Assembly: GCA_003138975.1 (NCBI GenBank)
Contig: PLHQ01000078.1
Coordinates: 64,289 to 128,288 of the forward strand
DNA length: 64,000 nucleotides
Source: Acidobacteriaceae bacterium
Lineage (GTDB): Bacteria; Acidobacteriota; Terriglobia; Terriglobales; Acidobacteriaceae
Direction: 5' to 3'
The notes under the pieces are model-generated. The model was not told the DNA's origin. It saw nothing but the letters and a program-made list of their open reading frames with translations, and ran no database searches. Made by a program: the position numbers and the translations under genes. This document shows, piece by piece, positions 10,255-20,699 of the stretch; positions within the stretch are counted from its first letter, which is position 1, and each line of letters begins with the position of its first letter.

Positions 10255-10645
10255 ATGGAACCTACGCTTATTACGGATCATGCGCTGAGGGATGTTCTGG
10301 ATGAACTGAAACGCCTCGAACCTATCTTCCATCGTCGCGAATTGGGCACCACAAGGGCCGATTTCGAAAGCATGACGGTCGCAGATTTTTGGGAAGTGGG
10401 CGCCTCGGGTCGCCGGTATGACAGAGACTACGTTCTAGCTGAACTCGAAAAGCGCTATGCAGGAGTATCTAGACCTCTGGGAAACCAGGGATTTTTATTG
10501 CCGAAGGCTAGCTGAAGACCTCTACCTGCTGACTTATACGCTTCTCCAGGTTGAGCGTACGACCCGCCGGGCCACGATCTGGCAGCGCACCCAGTCCGGC
10601 TGGAAGATCGTGTTTCATCAGGGAACCATCGTTCAGGATGGATGA
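10255..10645 (+). pseudogene. DUF4440/SnoaL-like protein, split by a frameshift
   Basis: N-half in frame of 10168-10515 (MEPTLITDHALRDVLDELKRLEPIFHRRELGTTRADFESM...), C-half in frame of 10457-10645 (EYLDLWETRDFYCRRLAEDLYLLTYTLLQVERTTRRATIWQRTQSGWKIVFHQGTIV). Confidence 0.65.
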
Positions 10646-10660
10646 GGTTACCGAGACAAT

Positions 10661-11803
10661 ATGACTACTGATCGACAAGGTTCCGGGCGAATGCTCGCTG
10701 TTGTCTGCGACAACCGCCTCGCTTACTCGCTTATTGCCCTTTTCCTCGCCACCACCACGGCCTTCGCCCAGCCGGCCCGCCAAACTCATCCCTCCAACAC
10801 CACGGAAAATCTCCGTGGTGTCAGCGCCGTATCTCAACAAATCGCGTGGGCCTCCGGCACCCACGGCATCTACCTCCGCACCACCGACGCCGGCCGCACC
10901 TGGATCCCAGCCCAAGTCTCCGACGCTACCGCTCTCGACTTTCGCGGCGTCGTCGCCTTCTCTGCTGACGAAGCTTTCCTCATGTCTGCCGGACCCGGCG
11001 ACCAGTCGCGCATCTACCACACCACCGACGCCGGCCAGCACTGGCAACTCCAATTTACGAACTCCAATCCCAAAGCCTTCTTCGACGCCATCGCCTTTTG
11101 GGATCCCACTCACGGCATCGTCCTCGGCGATCCCATCCCCGACAATTCCGGCCAACTAAAATTCCAACTCCTTCTCACCACCGACGGCCAATCCTGGACT
11201 CCCGTCCCTCCTTCTCAACTCCCACCCGCCCTCGTTGGGGAAGGCGCCTTCGCCGCCAGCAACACTTGTCTCGCCATTCTCCCCAACAACGACCCCAACA
11301 TCTGGTTCGCGACAGGCGGCAAAGCCGCCCGCGTGTTTCACTCTCCCGATCGCGGTCGCACCTGGCAAGTTTTCAACACTCCCATCACTCACGGCCCCGA
11401 TTCCGCCGGCATCTTCTCCATCGCCTTCCGTGACGGCAACCACGGCGTCATCGCCGGCGGCGACTACAAACATCCCGACCAGGATGGCCTCAACCTCGCC
11501 TTCACCTCCGACGCCGGCAAAACTTGGATTGTCTCCAGAATTTTTCCGCAATCCTATTATTCGGCCGTAGCCTACGATCGCAAGCACAGAGATCCCAGAG
11601 CCAACACCTTAGGCGAAGACCAAGCCCGCATCCGCCTCTTTATCGCGGCCCCCAAGTTCATCTATGACTTCCGCCCGCCCAAAGACCCCACCCGCATCAG
11701 CCCTCCCAAGAAATCTGGCATCCAATTCAACGCCCTCAGCCCCTACCCCACCGGCGGAGCCCTTTTCGTCGGCCCCAAAGGCTCCGTCGCCACCATCCCC
11801 TAG
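10661..11803 (+). CDS. YCF48/BNR-like beta-propeller secreted protein
   Basis: Repeated TTDAGRTW / TTDAGQHW / SPDRGRTW / TSDAGKTW motifs. Confidence 0.8.
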   Translation: MTTDRQGSGRMLAVVCDNRLAYSLIALFLATTTAFAQPARQTHPSNTTENLRGVSAVSQQIAWASGTHGIYLRTTDAGRTWIPAQVSDATALDFRGVVAFSADEAFLMSAGPGDQSRIYHTTDAGQHWQLQFTNSNPKAFFDAIAFWDPTHGIVLGDPIPDNSGQLKFQLLLTTDGQSWTPVPPSQLPPALVGEGAFAASNTCLAILPNNDPNIWFATGGKAARVFHSPDRGRTWQVFNTPITHGPDSAGIFSIAFRDGNHGVIAGGDYKHPDQDGLNLAFTSDAGKTWIVSRIFPQSYYSAVAYDRKHRDPRANTLGEDQARIRLFIAAPKFIYDFRPPKDPTRISPPKKSGIQFNALSPYPTGGALFVGPKGSVATIP

Positions 11804-11809
11804 TCCCCT

Positions 11810-11849
11810 TGTCATCCTGAGCGCGTTCTTTTGCGCGAAGGACCTATGC
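11810..11849 (+). repeat. interspersed repeat A
   Basis: tgtcatcctgagcgcgttcttttgcgcgaaggacctatgc. Confidence 0.7.
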
Positions 11850-12065
11850 ACTCGACCGCAGCGCCAATCCCGCAGACATTTAAAAACCGCCGCGTACCCG
11901 CAAGTCACCCCCTCAACCACTCATCCTGCATCACCCCACGCCATTTTTCCCGAAACCTCCACGGCTTTCCCATCATCCAACCAACAGCCCATGTTCCAAA
12001 GTTTCCCAACCCCCGCGCCCCGCGCGCCCAGATTTGGAGTACACTCCTAAGAACGTTTTTCCAAT

Positions 12066-12422
12066 ATGTTCACTCCGCACCCCAACCTAGCCGACGACGT
12101 CAACCACGCGATCGTCCAATCCGAAATCGAAGGCGGAGTCTTCCTCCATGATCTCCCGCCCTCCACTATCCTCGAAATCCAGACTCTGCACCACTGCTAC
12201 ACTGCAGTCCTCCTCGGCGGCAGCGAAGCTCTGCTCTCCGGCCATCCCGAATTCTGTCCCAGCCCCGTTCAAGTCGCCATCGCCGGTTCCACTTGGGGAG
12301 GATCCATGCTCAAATTGCAATACGTCGGACGCGGCATGCACCTGGAATTCCGCCATCCCGAATACGACACCCCCATCATCACTTCTCCCATCCAGGAAAT
12401 CCGCGACTATCCCTCTGTGTGA
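12066..12422 (+). CDS. hypothetical protein
   Basis: 118 aa ORF with coding-like composition between two annotated genes. Confidence 0.55.
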   Translation: MFTPHPNLADDVNHAIVQSEIEGGVFLHDLPPSTILEIQTLHHCYTAVLLGGSEALLSGHPEFCPSPVQVAIAGSTWGGSMLKLQYVGRGMHLEFRHPEYDTPIITSPIQEIRDYPSV

Positions 12423-12549
12423 CCCTTGTGTCCCCCGTGGTTAGGATTCTGGAAATTTAGGTTTCCACCGAAGCTCCTCACCCACGAAGCTCCTCACCCA
12501 TTGACTAACGCCGCCTTCGCCTCTACCATTCCCCGAAGCCCGATTTACT

Positions 12550-12903
12550 ATGACCATTACCACGCGCGAAGTCAGCCACGTCACCATCGTCGACCTCAAC
12601 GGACGCATCACCCTCGGCGACGAAACTGGAAAACTTCGCGACACGGTCCGCGAGCTCATCTCCGCCGGCAAGAAAAAAATTGTTCTCAATCTTGCCCATG
12701 TCGATTACATCGACTCCTCCGGCGTCGGCGAACTGGTCAGCAGCTTCACCGCTGTCCGCAACGCCGGCGGCGAGCTCAAGCTCCTCAGCCTCACCAAGAA
12801 AGTTCAAGACATCCTCTACGTCACCAAGCTTTACACCGTCTTCGACATCAAAGACGACGAATTCACCGCCGTAAAATCCTTCGATTACTTCTTCGCAAAG
12901 TAA
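12550..12903 (+). CDS. STAS-domain anti-sigma factor antagonist
   Basis: 117 aa; VDLNGRITLGDETGKLRD...HVDYIDSSGVGELVSSFTAVRNAGGELKLLSL. Confidence 0.92.
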   Translation: MTITTREVSHVTIVDLNGRITLGDETGKLRDTVRELISAGKKKIVLNLAHVDYIDSSGVGELVSSFTAVRNAGGELKLLSLTKKVQDILYVTKLYTVFDIKDDEFTAVKSFDYFFAK

Positions 12904-12924
12904 TCTTCTCTTCTGATTCTCTCC

Positions 12925-12990
12925 GTCATCCTGAGCGAAGAAGTTGCTTGCCCGTTTAGCGCAGGCGTCTGCGCAGTCGAAGGATCCCTG
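12925..12990 (+). repeat. interspersed repeat A
   Basis: gtcatcctgagcgaagaag...gtctgcgcagtcgaaggatccctgc. Confidence 0.65.
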
Positions 12991-13170
12991 CACTACCTGG
13001 CACCACGACCGGCCTCAAAAGGGAATTCTCCCAGTTACGTCGCTGCCATCTTGCTTAAGATTTCAAGAGTTTATACGGGTGAACGACGATGCCTGTGTGG
13101 GGACGGGCGACTCGCCCGTCCGTTTTTGGCTTGATATTCCGCTCGCAACTCGGTGCTCGGTACCTGCAAC

Positions 13171-13473
13171 TTACTTCCCATACTCCTGTACTTCCCCATC
13201 CACCGACAGCGCCACATACTTGTGCGACTCGACATCGCGAAACTGCACCACCTGATGCTTCTCCCGTGCCAACTTACCCCACCGGCCCGGCTTCTCGCGG
13301 TTCTGCTCAATCGCCTCAAACACCCGTCCGTTCATCTTGAACTGGAGCATCCTCAGCCGCCCGCTTCCCACTCGTCTCACCGGGACCTGGTGATCCTCCA
13401 AAAGCAATTCCTCTCCATTCATCAATTGTGCCGCCACCGATCCCAGGACTTTCTCCAATTCCGTCAAAGCCAT
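13171..13473 (-). CDS. hypothetical protein
   Basis: 100 aa; MALTELEKVLGSVAAQLMNGEELLLEDHQVPVRRVGSGRLRMLQFKMNGRVFEAIEQN. Confidence 0.6.
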   Translation of the reverse strand: MALTELEKVLGSVAAQLMNGEELLLEDHQVPVRRVGSGRLRMLQFKMNGRVFEAIEQNREKPGRWGKLAREKHQVVQFRDVESHKYVALSVDGEVQEYGK

Positions 13474-13574
13474 TTCCCACTTTCCCTTCAGATTCCGTTC
13501 GTTGCGCTAATCATAATCTGTATTTTCACTCACCGCATTCCACCGATTACTATCTCGACACCCTTGAAACCTCG

Positions 13575-13616
13575 TGTGTGGGGACAGCCCCCTCGGCTGT
13601 CCGCGCAGCGAAGCTC
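13575..13616 (+). repeat. interspersed repeat B
   Basis: tgtgtggggacagccccctcggctgtccgcgcagcgaagctc. Confidence 0.75.
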
Positions 13617-13653
13617 CGTCATTGTTTGCATCCGCTCCCGTTACAATATCCTC

Positions 13654-14400
13654 GTGACCGAAGCCTCCACCCGCGAAGCGCCTGCGGCAACCGAAATCAC
13701 ACTCGGCCCCCGCCGCTTCACCCTCCGCCAACGAATCGTGCTGCGCATCATCATCACTGGGGGATACTGGTTCATCCGCCTCATTGGCCCCACCCTGCGC
13801 GTGTGCGTCTCTCGCGAAGAAAGCGCGCAGCAAACAGTCGGCCAGCGGCCGCTGATCGCCTCCTTCTGGCATGCCTGCATTATTCCCGCAACCTACATGT
13901 GCCGCAACCTCGGCGTGCGCGTGATGAGCAGCAACAGCTACGACGGCGAATACATGGGACGCATCATCCGCAAATTCGGATTCGTCGCCGTTAAAGGTTC
14001 GAGCAGCCGCAATGCCGTGCGCGCCCTGCTCGGCCTACGCCGCGCTTTGCAGGAAGGATGGACAGTCGCCTTTAGCCTGGACGGTCCCCGTGGCCCGCGT
14101 TACAAAGTGAAGCCCGGACCGGTCGCCCTCGCACGCTCTTCCGGCGTTCCCCTGACCATGTTTCACATGGCCGTCGACCGCGCCTGGGTCCTCAACACCT
14201 GGGATCGACTGATTATCCCGAAGCCCTTTTCCCGCGTCCTGATGCGCTTCGGCAAACTGATCCCCGTTCCGGCGGATGCCAGCGACGAAGACCTGGAGCG
14301 CTACACCACAGAACTCCAAGCGTCTCTCGACCGCGTCTGCGAATTCGCCGAAGCTAACATCCAGAGAGTCGGTTTGCCCGAATTTCCCTGCGGTGCTTGA
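13654..14400 (+). CDS. lysophospholipid acyltransferase-like (DUF374) protein
   Basis: GTG start at 13654; SFWHACIIPATYMCR..., SLDGPRGPRYKVKPGPVALARSSGVPLTMFHMAV. Confidence 0.8.
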   Translation: MTEASTREAPAATEITLGPRRFTLRQRIVLRIIITGGYWFIRLIGPTLRVCVSREESAQQTVGQRPLIASFWHACIIPATYMCRNLGVRVMSSNSYDGEYMGRIIRKFGFVAVKGSSSRNAVRALLGLRRALQEGWTVAFSLDGPRGPRYKVKPGPVALARSSGVPLTMFHMAVDRAWVLNTWDRLIIPKPFSRVLMRFGKLIPVPADASDEDLERYTTELQASLDRVCEFAEANIQRVGLPEFPCGA

Positions 14401-14409
14401 GGATGAGCG

Positions 14410-14826
14410 ATGGACAGGACGATGACCAACACCTACACCGCCAAGAAAATAAGTCCAATGCTCGTGGTTGCCGATATGGAAGCGACCCTCGCTTTCTATC
14501 ACGATGTTCTCGGATTTACCGCCGCAATGAAGTCTCCGGAGTATTCCATCGTCGAACGCGATGGCCAAACCATCCAGTTCATGAAAGCAGCATCCGAAGA
14601 AGTCATGCAGTGCGTGCGCGGTCACACCGAGATCTACATCGAAGTCTCAAGCATCAGCTCCCTCTGGGAGCACGTGAAAATCTTCAAAGACCGATACAAA
14701 ATCCGCGATTTATTCGATAGAGAATACGGCATGACCGAGTTCCACATCAGCGATCCGAACGGCTGCCTGGTCTTTGTCGGAGAGCCAACGTCTGGGGGAA
14801 AACAAGCCCAGGGGACACAAAGTTGA
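14410..14826 (+). CDS. VOC (glyoxalase/bleomycin resistance) superfamily protein
   Basis: KKISPMLVVADMEATLAFYHDVLGFTAAM...FHISDPNGCLVFVGEP. Confidence 0.85.
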   Translation: MDRTMTNTYTAKKISPMLVVADMEATLAFYHDVLGFTAAMKSPEYSIVERDGQTIQFMKAASEEVMQCVRGHTEIYIEVSSISSLWEHVKIFKDRYKIRDLFDREYGMTEFHISDPNGCLVFVGEPTSGGKQAQGTQS

Positions 14827-14904
14827 TCCCGTGCGATTTGACTTACAGCTGATCCAGCCGGTAAATTTCTCACACCGTTATTTTCCGTTCTTTGAAATGT
14901 CCTT

Positions 14905-15105
14905 CGGTTTGCGCGTCTTTGCCTCGTGGCGAAGACAGGGAAGCGGGTGCAATTCCCGCGCTGCCGCGCAACTGTAAGCGAGAAAATCGCAGCCGGTCAC
15001 TGGAAGCAATCCCGGGAAGGCCGTCTGCAAGCAACCGGATGTTCTGGCCCATCACGGACCAACATCCTCACTCGCAAAGCCAGGAGACCGGCGTAAACCG
15101 TCCAC
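14905..15105 (+). ncRNA. cobalamin (B12/AdoCbl) riboswitch
   Basis: gggaagcgggtgcaattcccgcgctgccgcgcaactgtaa (14939-14979), CACTGgaag...gGGAAGgcc, and B12 box gccaggagaccggc (15079-15092), directly upstream of a TonB receptor ORF. Confidence 0.95.
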
Positions 15106-15120
15106 CTTAACCCCTTTCGC

Positions 15121-17358
15121 GTGAAAAGGAGGATGGTTATGCGCGCACTTGGCGCTTTATTTTTGCTTTTTGTTTTTCTCGCGGCAGCATCCGCTGCCGA
15201 CCTCAAGCTCAAGGTTGTTGATCCTCAATCCGCCACCGTCTCTGGCGCCCAAATTTCCTTGTTTTCAAAAGGGACAGACACTCCTCTGAAAGTTGTCTTT
15301 TCCTCCGCCGAAGGAATGGCAACATTCCCTGGCGTGTCGTCAGGCAATTATCAGATTCAAGTCCTGGCTCCGGGTTTTGCGCCCCAAACCGAAGACATCG
15401 CCACCCATTCCGATGTCATCACCATCCATCTGCATCTCGCCCCAGCGTCTGAGACCGTTGTGGTGACCGCGACCAGAACTCCAGCACTCGCCGAAGAAAC
15501 CGGTTCCAACATTTCCACTCTGGAAAGCGGGCAACTCGAAACCATGCAGCCCACAGCCGCTGACGATGCTGTCCGCTTTCTCCCTGGCGCCGTGGTGAAT
15601 ACCGCCGGCCAGCGCGGAGGCTTGTCGTCCCTTTTCGTGCGCGGTGGCGAGTCCAATTACAACAAAGTGATGGTCGATGGCGTCACCATCAACGAGCCCG
15701 GAGGAACTTTCGACTTCGGCACGCTTCCTCTCACCGAAGCCAACCGCATGGAGTTTCTCCGCGGCACACAAAGCACACTCTACGGCTCCGATGCCATGAC
15801 CAGCGTGGTTCAAGTCTTTACCCGCACCGGCAGCACTCGTACCCCTGAACTCCGCTTCGGCGCCGATGGCGGAAACTTCTCGACCGCCACCGGCAACGCA
15901 TCCTTCGCGGGGACGCGCGGCCACTTCGACTACAACGTCTTCGGCGATCAGTTCAACACCAACGGTTCAGGAATCAATGACGCCTATTCCGACTCGCTCC
16001 AAGGTGCGAACCTTGGCGCAGTGCTCAACGACGAAGTGTCGTTGCGTATTCACATGCGTCACTCCAACAGTCACACCGGCGTTCCCGGCGAATGGAGCTT
16101 CAACGGCTACGACCCGCTGGTCAATGTAAACGGCGTGACCCAACCCCTGCAGCCCGATCCCAGCGAATGGTCCCAGCTCAACAGCTTGCTGGGCAGCGCG
16201 GAACTCACGGTGGCCGCGCCTTCGGGCTGGCAGCACCGCTTCACTGGCTTCGACTATCTTTACCGCTACACAGACCTGAATGTGAACGGCGACCCTGCCC
16301 GCGTGAGTCCGCTCTACGGCCAGTTCGACTTTCCATCGCACCAGTACGATCACATCAATCGCGTGGGATTTGAATACCAGGGCGATTACTCCGAGCGAAC
16401 CTGGGCCCACACCACTTTCGGATATCGCATCGAAAACGAAAACGGCGTCGTGGGGGATCTGGATTACCCTCCCTCCAGTTCCGGGCAGCGTTTGAATCAG
16501 GATGCCTACCTGCAACAACAACTCACCTGGGGCAGGCTGTCGGCGGTCGCCGGCGGCCGTTTCGTTCATAGCAGCGTCTTTGGCAATACCGGCGTGCCGC
16601 GGATTGCTTTAACTTTGCTGGCGCGACGGGGTGGAGAAACTTTTTCTGGAACGCGCTTGCGTTTTTCCTACGCCACGGGATACAAGGAGCCCCGCCTGGA
16701 AGAGACGTTCGCCGGACCGCCCTATTCCATTCCAAATCCCGGTCTCAAGCCAGAGCGGGTCCGCGCCTTCGAGGCGGGCATCCAGCAGGATTTCTTGCAT
16801 GGAAAATATGTCTTCAATGCCACTTACTTCAACAACCTGTTTCACGACCAGATCAACTACGTCACCGTCAATCAAACCACCTTTGTCGGTGAATACTTCA
16901 ATGTGAATCAGGCATTCGCGCAAGGTGCGGAAGTCGAACTGCAAGCCAGGCTCCGCAGCAAGTTGCTGCTCAGCACCGCATACACTTACACCTCGACGGA
17001 GATTCTGAGCAATCCCGCTCCCATCGATTCGCAGTACGATCCCGGCCAGCCGCTGCTGCGCCGCCCCAAACATTCCGCCACCATGCTGGTGTCTTACCTC
17101 GGCAGCCGCTGGGGCGCAAATCTGAGTGGAAGCTTCGTCGGCCGCCGTCCCGACGATGATTTCTACGGCTTCAACATCGACCACGCCGCCGGCTACGTCC
17201 GCGCGGACCTCGGCGGATGGTATGCCATCAACGCTCGCGTCACCGCCTACGCGAACGTCGAGAACGCCCTCGACCGCCGCTACAACGAAGTCGTCGGCTA
17301 TCCCGCACTACCCATCAACTTCCGCGCCGGCTTTCGCTTTCGCCTTGGAGGAGAATAA
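15121..17358 (+). CDS. TonB-dependent receptor, BtuB-like
   Basis: 745 aa; N-terminal carboxypeptidase-regulatory-like domain, plug SLFVRGGESNYNKVMVDGVTINEPGG, C-terminal beta-barrel; preceded by B12 riboswitch. Confidence 0.92.
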   Translation: MKRRMVMRALGALFLLFVFLAAASAADLKLKVVDPQSATVSGAQISLFSKGTDTPLKVVFSSAEGMATFPGVSSGNYQIQVLAPGFAPQTEDIATHSDVITIHLHLAPASETVVVTATRTPALAEETGSNISTLESGQLETMQPTAADDAVRFLPGAVVNTAGQRGGLSSLFVRGGESNYNKVMVDGVTINEPGGTFDFGTLPLTEANRMEFLRGTQSTLYGSDAMTSVVQVFTRTGSTRTPELRFGADGGNFSTATGNASFAGTRGHFDYNVFGDQFNTNGSGINDAYSDSLQGANLGAVLNDEVSLRIHMRHSNSHTGVPGEWSFNGYDPLVNVNGVTQPLQPDPSEWSQLNSLLGSAELTVAAPSGWQHRFTGFDYLYRYTDLNVNGDPARVSPLYGQFDFPSHQYDHINRVGFEYQGDYSERTWAHTTFGYRIENENGVVGDLDYPPSSSGQRLNQDAYLQQQLTWGRLSAVAGGRFVHSSVFGNTGVPRIALTLLARRGGETFSGTRLRFSYATGYKEPRLEETFAGPPYSIPNPGLKPERVRAFEAGIQQDFLHGKYVFNATYFNNLFHDQINYVTVNQTTFVGEYFNVNQAFAQGAEVELQARLRSKLLLSTAYTYTSTEILSNPAPIDSQYDPGQPLLRRPKHSATMLVSYLGSRWGANLSGSFVGRRPDDDFYGFNIDHAAGYVRADLGGWYAINARVTAYANVENALDRRYNEVVGYPALPINFRAGFRFRLGGE

Positions 17359-17514
17359 GTCAGGAAGAGACTGAGCTCATGTAGGGACCGCCGCCCTAGC
17401 TTGCCCTGAGCGAAGCCGAAGGGGCCGTCCCGCCGAGCACAGCGCGAGGCGCTGCAAGCTGCCACAAATTTTGCTTTTATGTTGCACAGCAGATGTACGG
17501 CGCGGCTGGCTCGC

Positions 17515-18213
17515 TCAACTTACCTTTTCAGGCTCCCCCGCCATCACCATCGGCATTGCCGCGTTCATCTTCCCCCCGAAATATTTCGTCCGCGCCAGTA
17601 ACAATTTTTCGATGTCAACCCCGGTCAGCGGCTGCTGCCTTCCTAGCAGATGCGTGACCAGCGCAATCTGCGCGAAGTGTTCCACCGTTTCCATCTTCAT
17701 GTAAGCGTGCTCGATGGTATCGCCGTACGCCACCACGCCGTGATTCGACATTAGGATGGCGTCGTAGTGTGGCACGTAAGGTTCCAGAGTCTTCGCTAAC
17801 TCCGACGTTCCCGGCGTCCCGTATCGCGCCAGCGGAATGCATCCCAATCCCATCACCACTTCACAAACCAGAGGCTCCGTCAGCGCCATTCCTGCAGCCG
17901 CGAATCCCGTCGCCGTGGGCGGATGCGCGTGCACGATCGCCTGAACGTCGGGCCGCGTGCGATAAATCAGCAGATGCATCCCAATCTCACTGGTCACATT
18001 CCGCCGTCCCCCCACCCGCCTGCCCTCCAGGTCGACGATCACCATATCCCCGGCTCGCATCGCCCCTTTGCTCACGCACGTGGGCGTTACCAGAATTCGC
18101 CCGCCGTCCAGCCGTACCGACAAATTCCCGTCCATCGCCGCCACGAACCCGCGCTCGTGCAGCATGCGCCCGTACCGAACAATCTCTTCCCTGTGTTTCC
18201 GTTCAGCGGACAT
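17515..18213 (-). CDS. class II aldolase/adducin family protein
   Basis: 232 aa; AIVHAHPPTATGFAAAG...AILMSNHGVVAYGDTIEHAYMKMETVEHFA. Confidence 0.92.
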   Translation of the reverse strand: MSAERKHREEIVRYGRMLHERGFVAAMDGNLSVRLDGGRILVTPTCVSKGAMRAGDMVIVDLEGRRVGGRRNVTSEIGMHLLIYRTRPDVQAIVHAHPPTATGFAAAGMALTEPLVCEVVMGLGCIPLARYGTPGTSELAKTLEPYVPHYDAILMSNHGVVAYGDTIEHAYMKMETVEHFAQIALVTHLLGRQQPLTGVDIEKLLLARTKYFGGKMNAAMPMVMAGEPEKVS

Positions 18214-18376
18214 GGAATACTCTCATCGGGGGAGTGACGAAAGAGCGGCAGAAGCTACAACCCCCGCATAATATCGCACCTTGCTTGAAACAGACAAACA
18301 AATTTACCAGGGTTGACAGAATATCTTGCCAGGGCCTCGAGGCATCCGCTCCCCTGCCCTCCTATAATCTGGAGCC

Positions 18377-19468
18377 GTGTTGGTTTCCGACTTTCACTTT
18401 CACCTTCCCGACGAACTCATAGCCCAGGAACCCCTCGCCGCTCGCGACGCCTCCCGCATGCTACACGTCCAGCGCACCAGCGGCCAGTGGTCCGACCGTG
18501 AGTTTCGCGAATTTCCAGATTTATTGCGACCGGGCGACCTGGTGGTTTTCAACAACACTCGTGTCTTTCCCGCCCGGCTCTACGGCCGCCGCGGAGGCGC
18601 CCGCGCTCAGGCTGTCAGTCCTCATAATCCCGCAGCCCGCGATTTCCTTCACGCCCGCATCGAAGTGCTGCTGACGCGACAAATTTCTGCGGACCCCAAC
18701 GATTGGGAATGCCTGGTCCGTCCCGGCCGCAAGATCGGCCTGGGCGAATGCCTGTTCTTCGGCGAACGTGACGAACTACAAGCCGAGGTCCTGGCTCGCG
18801 CTGAATTTGGCGAGCGCCGCATCCGCTTCCAGCCGGTCACAGATTTCTTCGCCGCCCTCGATCGCATTGGACACGTCCCGCTCCCGCCTTACATTTCGCG
18901 CGCGGACTCTCCCCGCGATCACGAGCGCTATCAAACCGTCTATGCCGCGCAGCTCGGCTCCGTCGCCGCTCCCACCGCAGGACTTCATTTCACCCCGGAA
19001 ATTCTAGACCGCATCCGCCAGCGGGGGGCTGAAACCGCCGATATTACCCTGCACGTCGGCCTGGGAACCTTTCAGCCTATCCGCGTCGAGCGCGTCGAAG
19101 ATCACAAACTCCACTCTGAGTCGTATTCCATTTCCCCGGGCGCAGCCTCCGCCATCAATCAAGCTCTCCGTACTGCGCGTCGCATCGTCGCCATCGGCAC
19201 TACGACTGTTCGCACGCTCGAACACGCGGTTCGCCTCGGCGCGGGAACCATCGTCGCGGGCGCTGCCGCAGCAGACCTCTTCATCTATCCAGGCTTCGAA
19301 TTCAAAGTGGTCCAGGCGATGCTAACCAACTTCCACCTCCCGCAATCCTCTCTGCTCATGCTGGTCAGCGCCTTCGGCGGTAAGGAAAACATTTTGCGCG
19401 CGTACGAACATGCCGTCTCCGAGAAGTATCGTTTTTATTCCTACGGAGACTGCATGTTCATCGAGTAG
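18377..19468 (+). CDS. queA: S-adenosylmethionine:tRNA ribosyltransferase-isomerase
   Basis: [25 protein letters not shown]...[11 protein letters not shown]...[10 protein letters not shown]...[25 protein letters not shown]. Confidence 0.97.
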   Translation: MLVSDFHFHLPDELIAQEPLAARDASRMLHVQRTSGQWSDREFREFPDLLRPGDLVVFNNTRVFPARLYGRRGGARAQAVSPHNPAARDFLHARIEVLLTRQISADPNDWECLVRPGRKIGLGECLFFGERDELQAEVLARAEFGERRIRFQPVTDFFAALDRIGHVPLPPYISRADSPRDHERYQTVYAAQLGSVAAPTAGLHFTPEILDRIRQRGAETADITLHVGLGTFQPIRVERVEDHKLHSESYSISPGAASAINQALRTARRIVAIGTTTVRTLEHAVRLGAGTIVAGAAAADLFIYPGFEFKVVQAMLTNFHLPQSSLLMLVSAFGGKENILRAYEHAVSEKYRFYSYGDCMFIE

Positions 19469-19510
19469 TCTTCGTGAATGATCACTTTGGAAGAGAGCTA
19501 CTCAAAGAAC

Positions 19511-19545
19511 CCTGTGTTCCTCTGCGTCCCCTGTGGTTAAAAGGC
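19511..19545 (+). repeat. interspersed repeat C (CTGTGTTCCTCTGCGTCCCCTGTGGTTAAA)
   Basis: cctgtgttcctctgcgtcccctgtggttaaaaggc. Confidence 0.65.
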
Positions 19546-19599
19546 TTTTCCTACCATCCTCTGCTCCAAGCCTTGCGTTATACTTGCTCCGAGCAGCCC

Positions 19600-20181
19600 A
19601 TGACTACCGCGGTAAAGCAGGTCCCAATTGAGAGCTTCGTGGCCGAACTCCGCAAGTTCGCCGAGGCTGCCTTTGAGCAAACCGAGCAACTGCGAAAATT
19701 TCTGCAAGATGCTCCGGTCGATCCCGATTCCCTCGCTCCCTATCTCACCTGGGACCGCCAACACTACACTCGCAACCTGATCGACAAAACTGCTCTTTGC
19801 GAATTAATTGCGATCTGCTGGGAAGTCGGCCAGGCCAGTTCCGTGCACAATCATCGCGATCAGAATTGCTGGATGGCCGTCCCCATCGGCCGTTTGCTGG
19901 TGGAGAATTTTCATGTCGTGGATCAGAACATCGCCGACGGCAAGTGCACAATCAAGTCCACAGAAGTCGTTGAGATGAATGCTTTGCACCCCTGCGCCGT
20001 CGACCCGTTAGAGCCCGTCCACCGGGTCCTCAATCCCCGCGAATTCAATCAACGTGCCGTCAGCCTGCATGTCTATTCGCGTCCCTTCGACACCTGCGTC
20101 GTCTACTCCGCCGAGCAGGGCACGTGCGGCGAAATCCAGTTGCACTACACTACCGAATACGGAAAACCCGTTCACGGATGA
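19600..20181 (+). CDS. cysteine dioxygenase type I family protein
   Basis: Start MTTAVKQVPIESF; cupin motif SSVHNHRDQNCWMAVPIGRLLVENF, HRVLNP. Confidence 0.85.
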   Translation: MTTAVKQVPIESFVAELRKFAEAAFEQTEQLRKFLQDAPVDPDSLAPYLTWDRQHYTRNLIDKTALCELIAICWEVGQASSVHNHRDQNCWMAVPIGRLLVENFHVVDQNIADGKCTIKSTEVVEMNALHPCAVDPLEPVHRVLNPREFNQRAVSLHVYSRPFDTCVVYSAEQGTCGEIQLHYTTEYGKPVHG

Positions 20182-20699
20182 ATCAAAAGACGCGCTTCCG
20201 TTTCCTGCCACTGCTCCTGGTTGCCGCGCTTTTCGTTTTCACCAGCGCCTGCCAGAAAAGGAAGCCGCCAACCGAAGAAGAAGAAGTTCTGCCCATGGAC
20301 CGCGTCGCGCCTTCGCCAGCGGCGTCCACCCAAACCGTTCTGCACAAGACCTTTTCGGTCAACACTTCGACAACCTTCCGGTTCGAGATTCCCGCCCACG
20401 CCGCCATGCCCCATCTGCGCGGCAACTACAAGTCATTTGTGAACCAGCTCGGCGCCCAGGCTAGCGACGATAGTGCGAATGTCGACTTCCTCCTTTTGAA
20501 CGAAGATCAGTACGCTGACTTTGTCCACGGCCACGCCGGAGAAGCCCTCTTCTCCGCCGATGCGTCGCATGACCAGGACGTAAATGTCAGCCTTCCCCCG
20601 TCCCAGGATCAGCCCGAGAAGTACTACCTGGTTTTCCGTAACAGCACCGGGGGCGCGGCGAAGAAGCTCGTGCAAGCCGACTTCACACTTGATTTCTAA
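20178..20699 (+). CDS. lipoprotein of unknown function
   Basis: Start ATGA-overlaps upstream stop; lipobox-like LFVFTSACQKRKPP. Confidence 0.7.
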   Translation: MNQKTRFRFLPLLLVAALFVFTSACQKRKPPTEEEEVLPMDRVAPSPAASTQTVLHKTFSVNTSTTFRFEIPAHAAMPHLRGNYKSFVNQLGAQASDDSANVDFLLLNEDQYADFVHGHAGEALFSADASHDQDVNVSLPPSQDQPEKYYLVFRNSTGGAAKKLVQADFTLDF

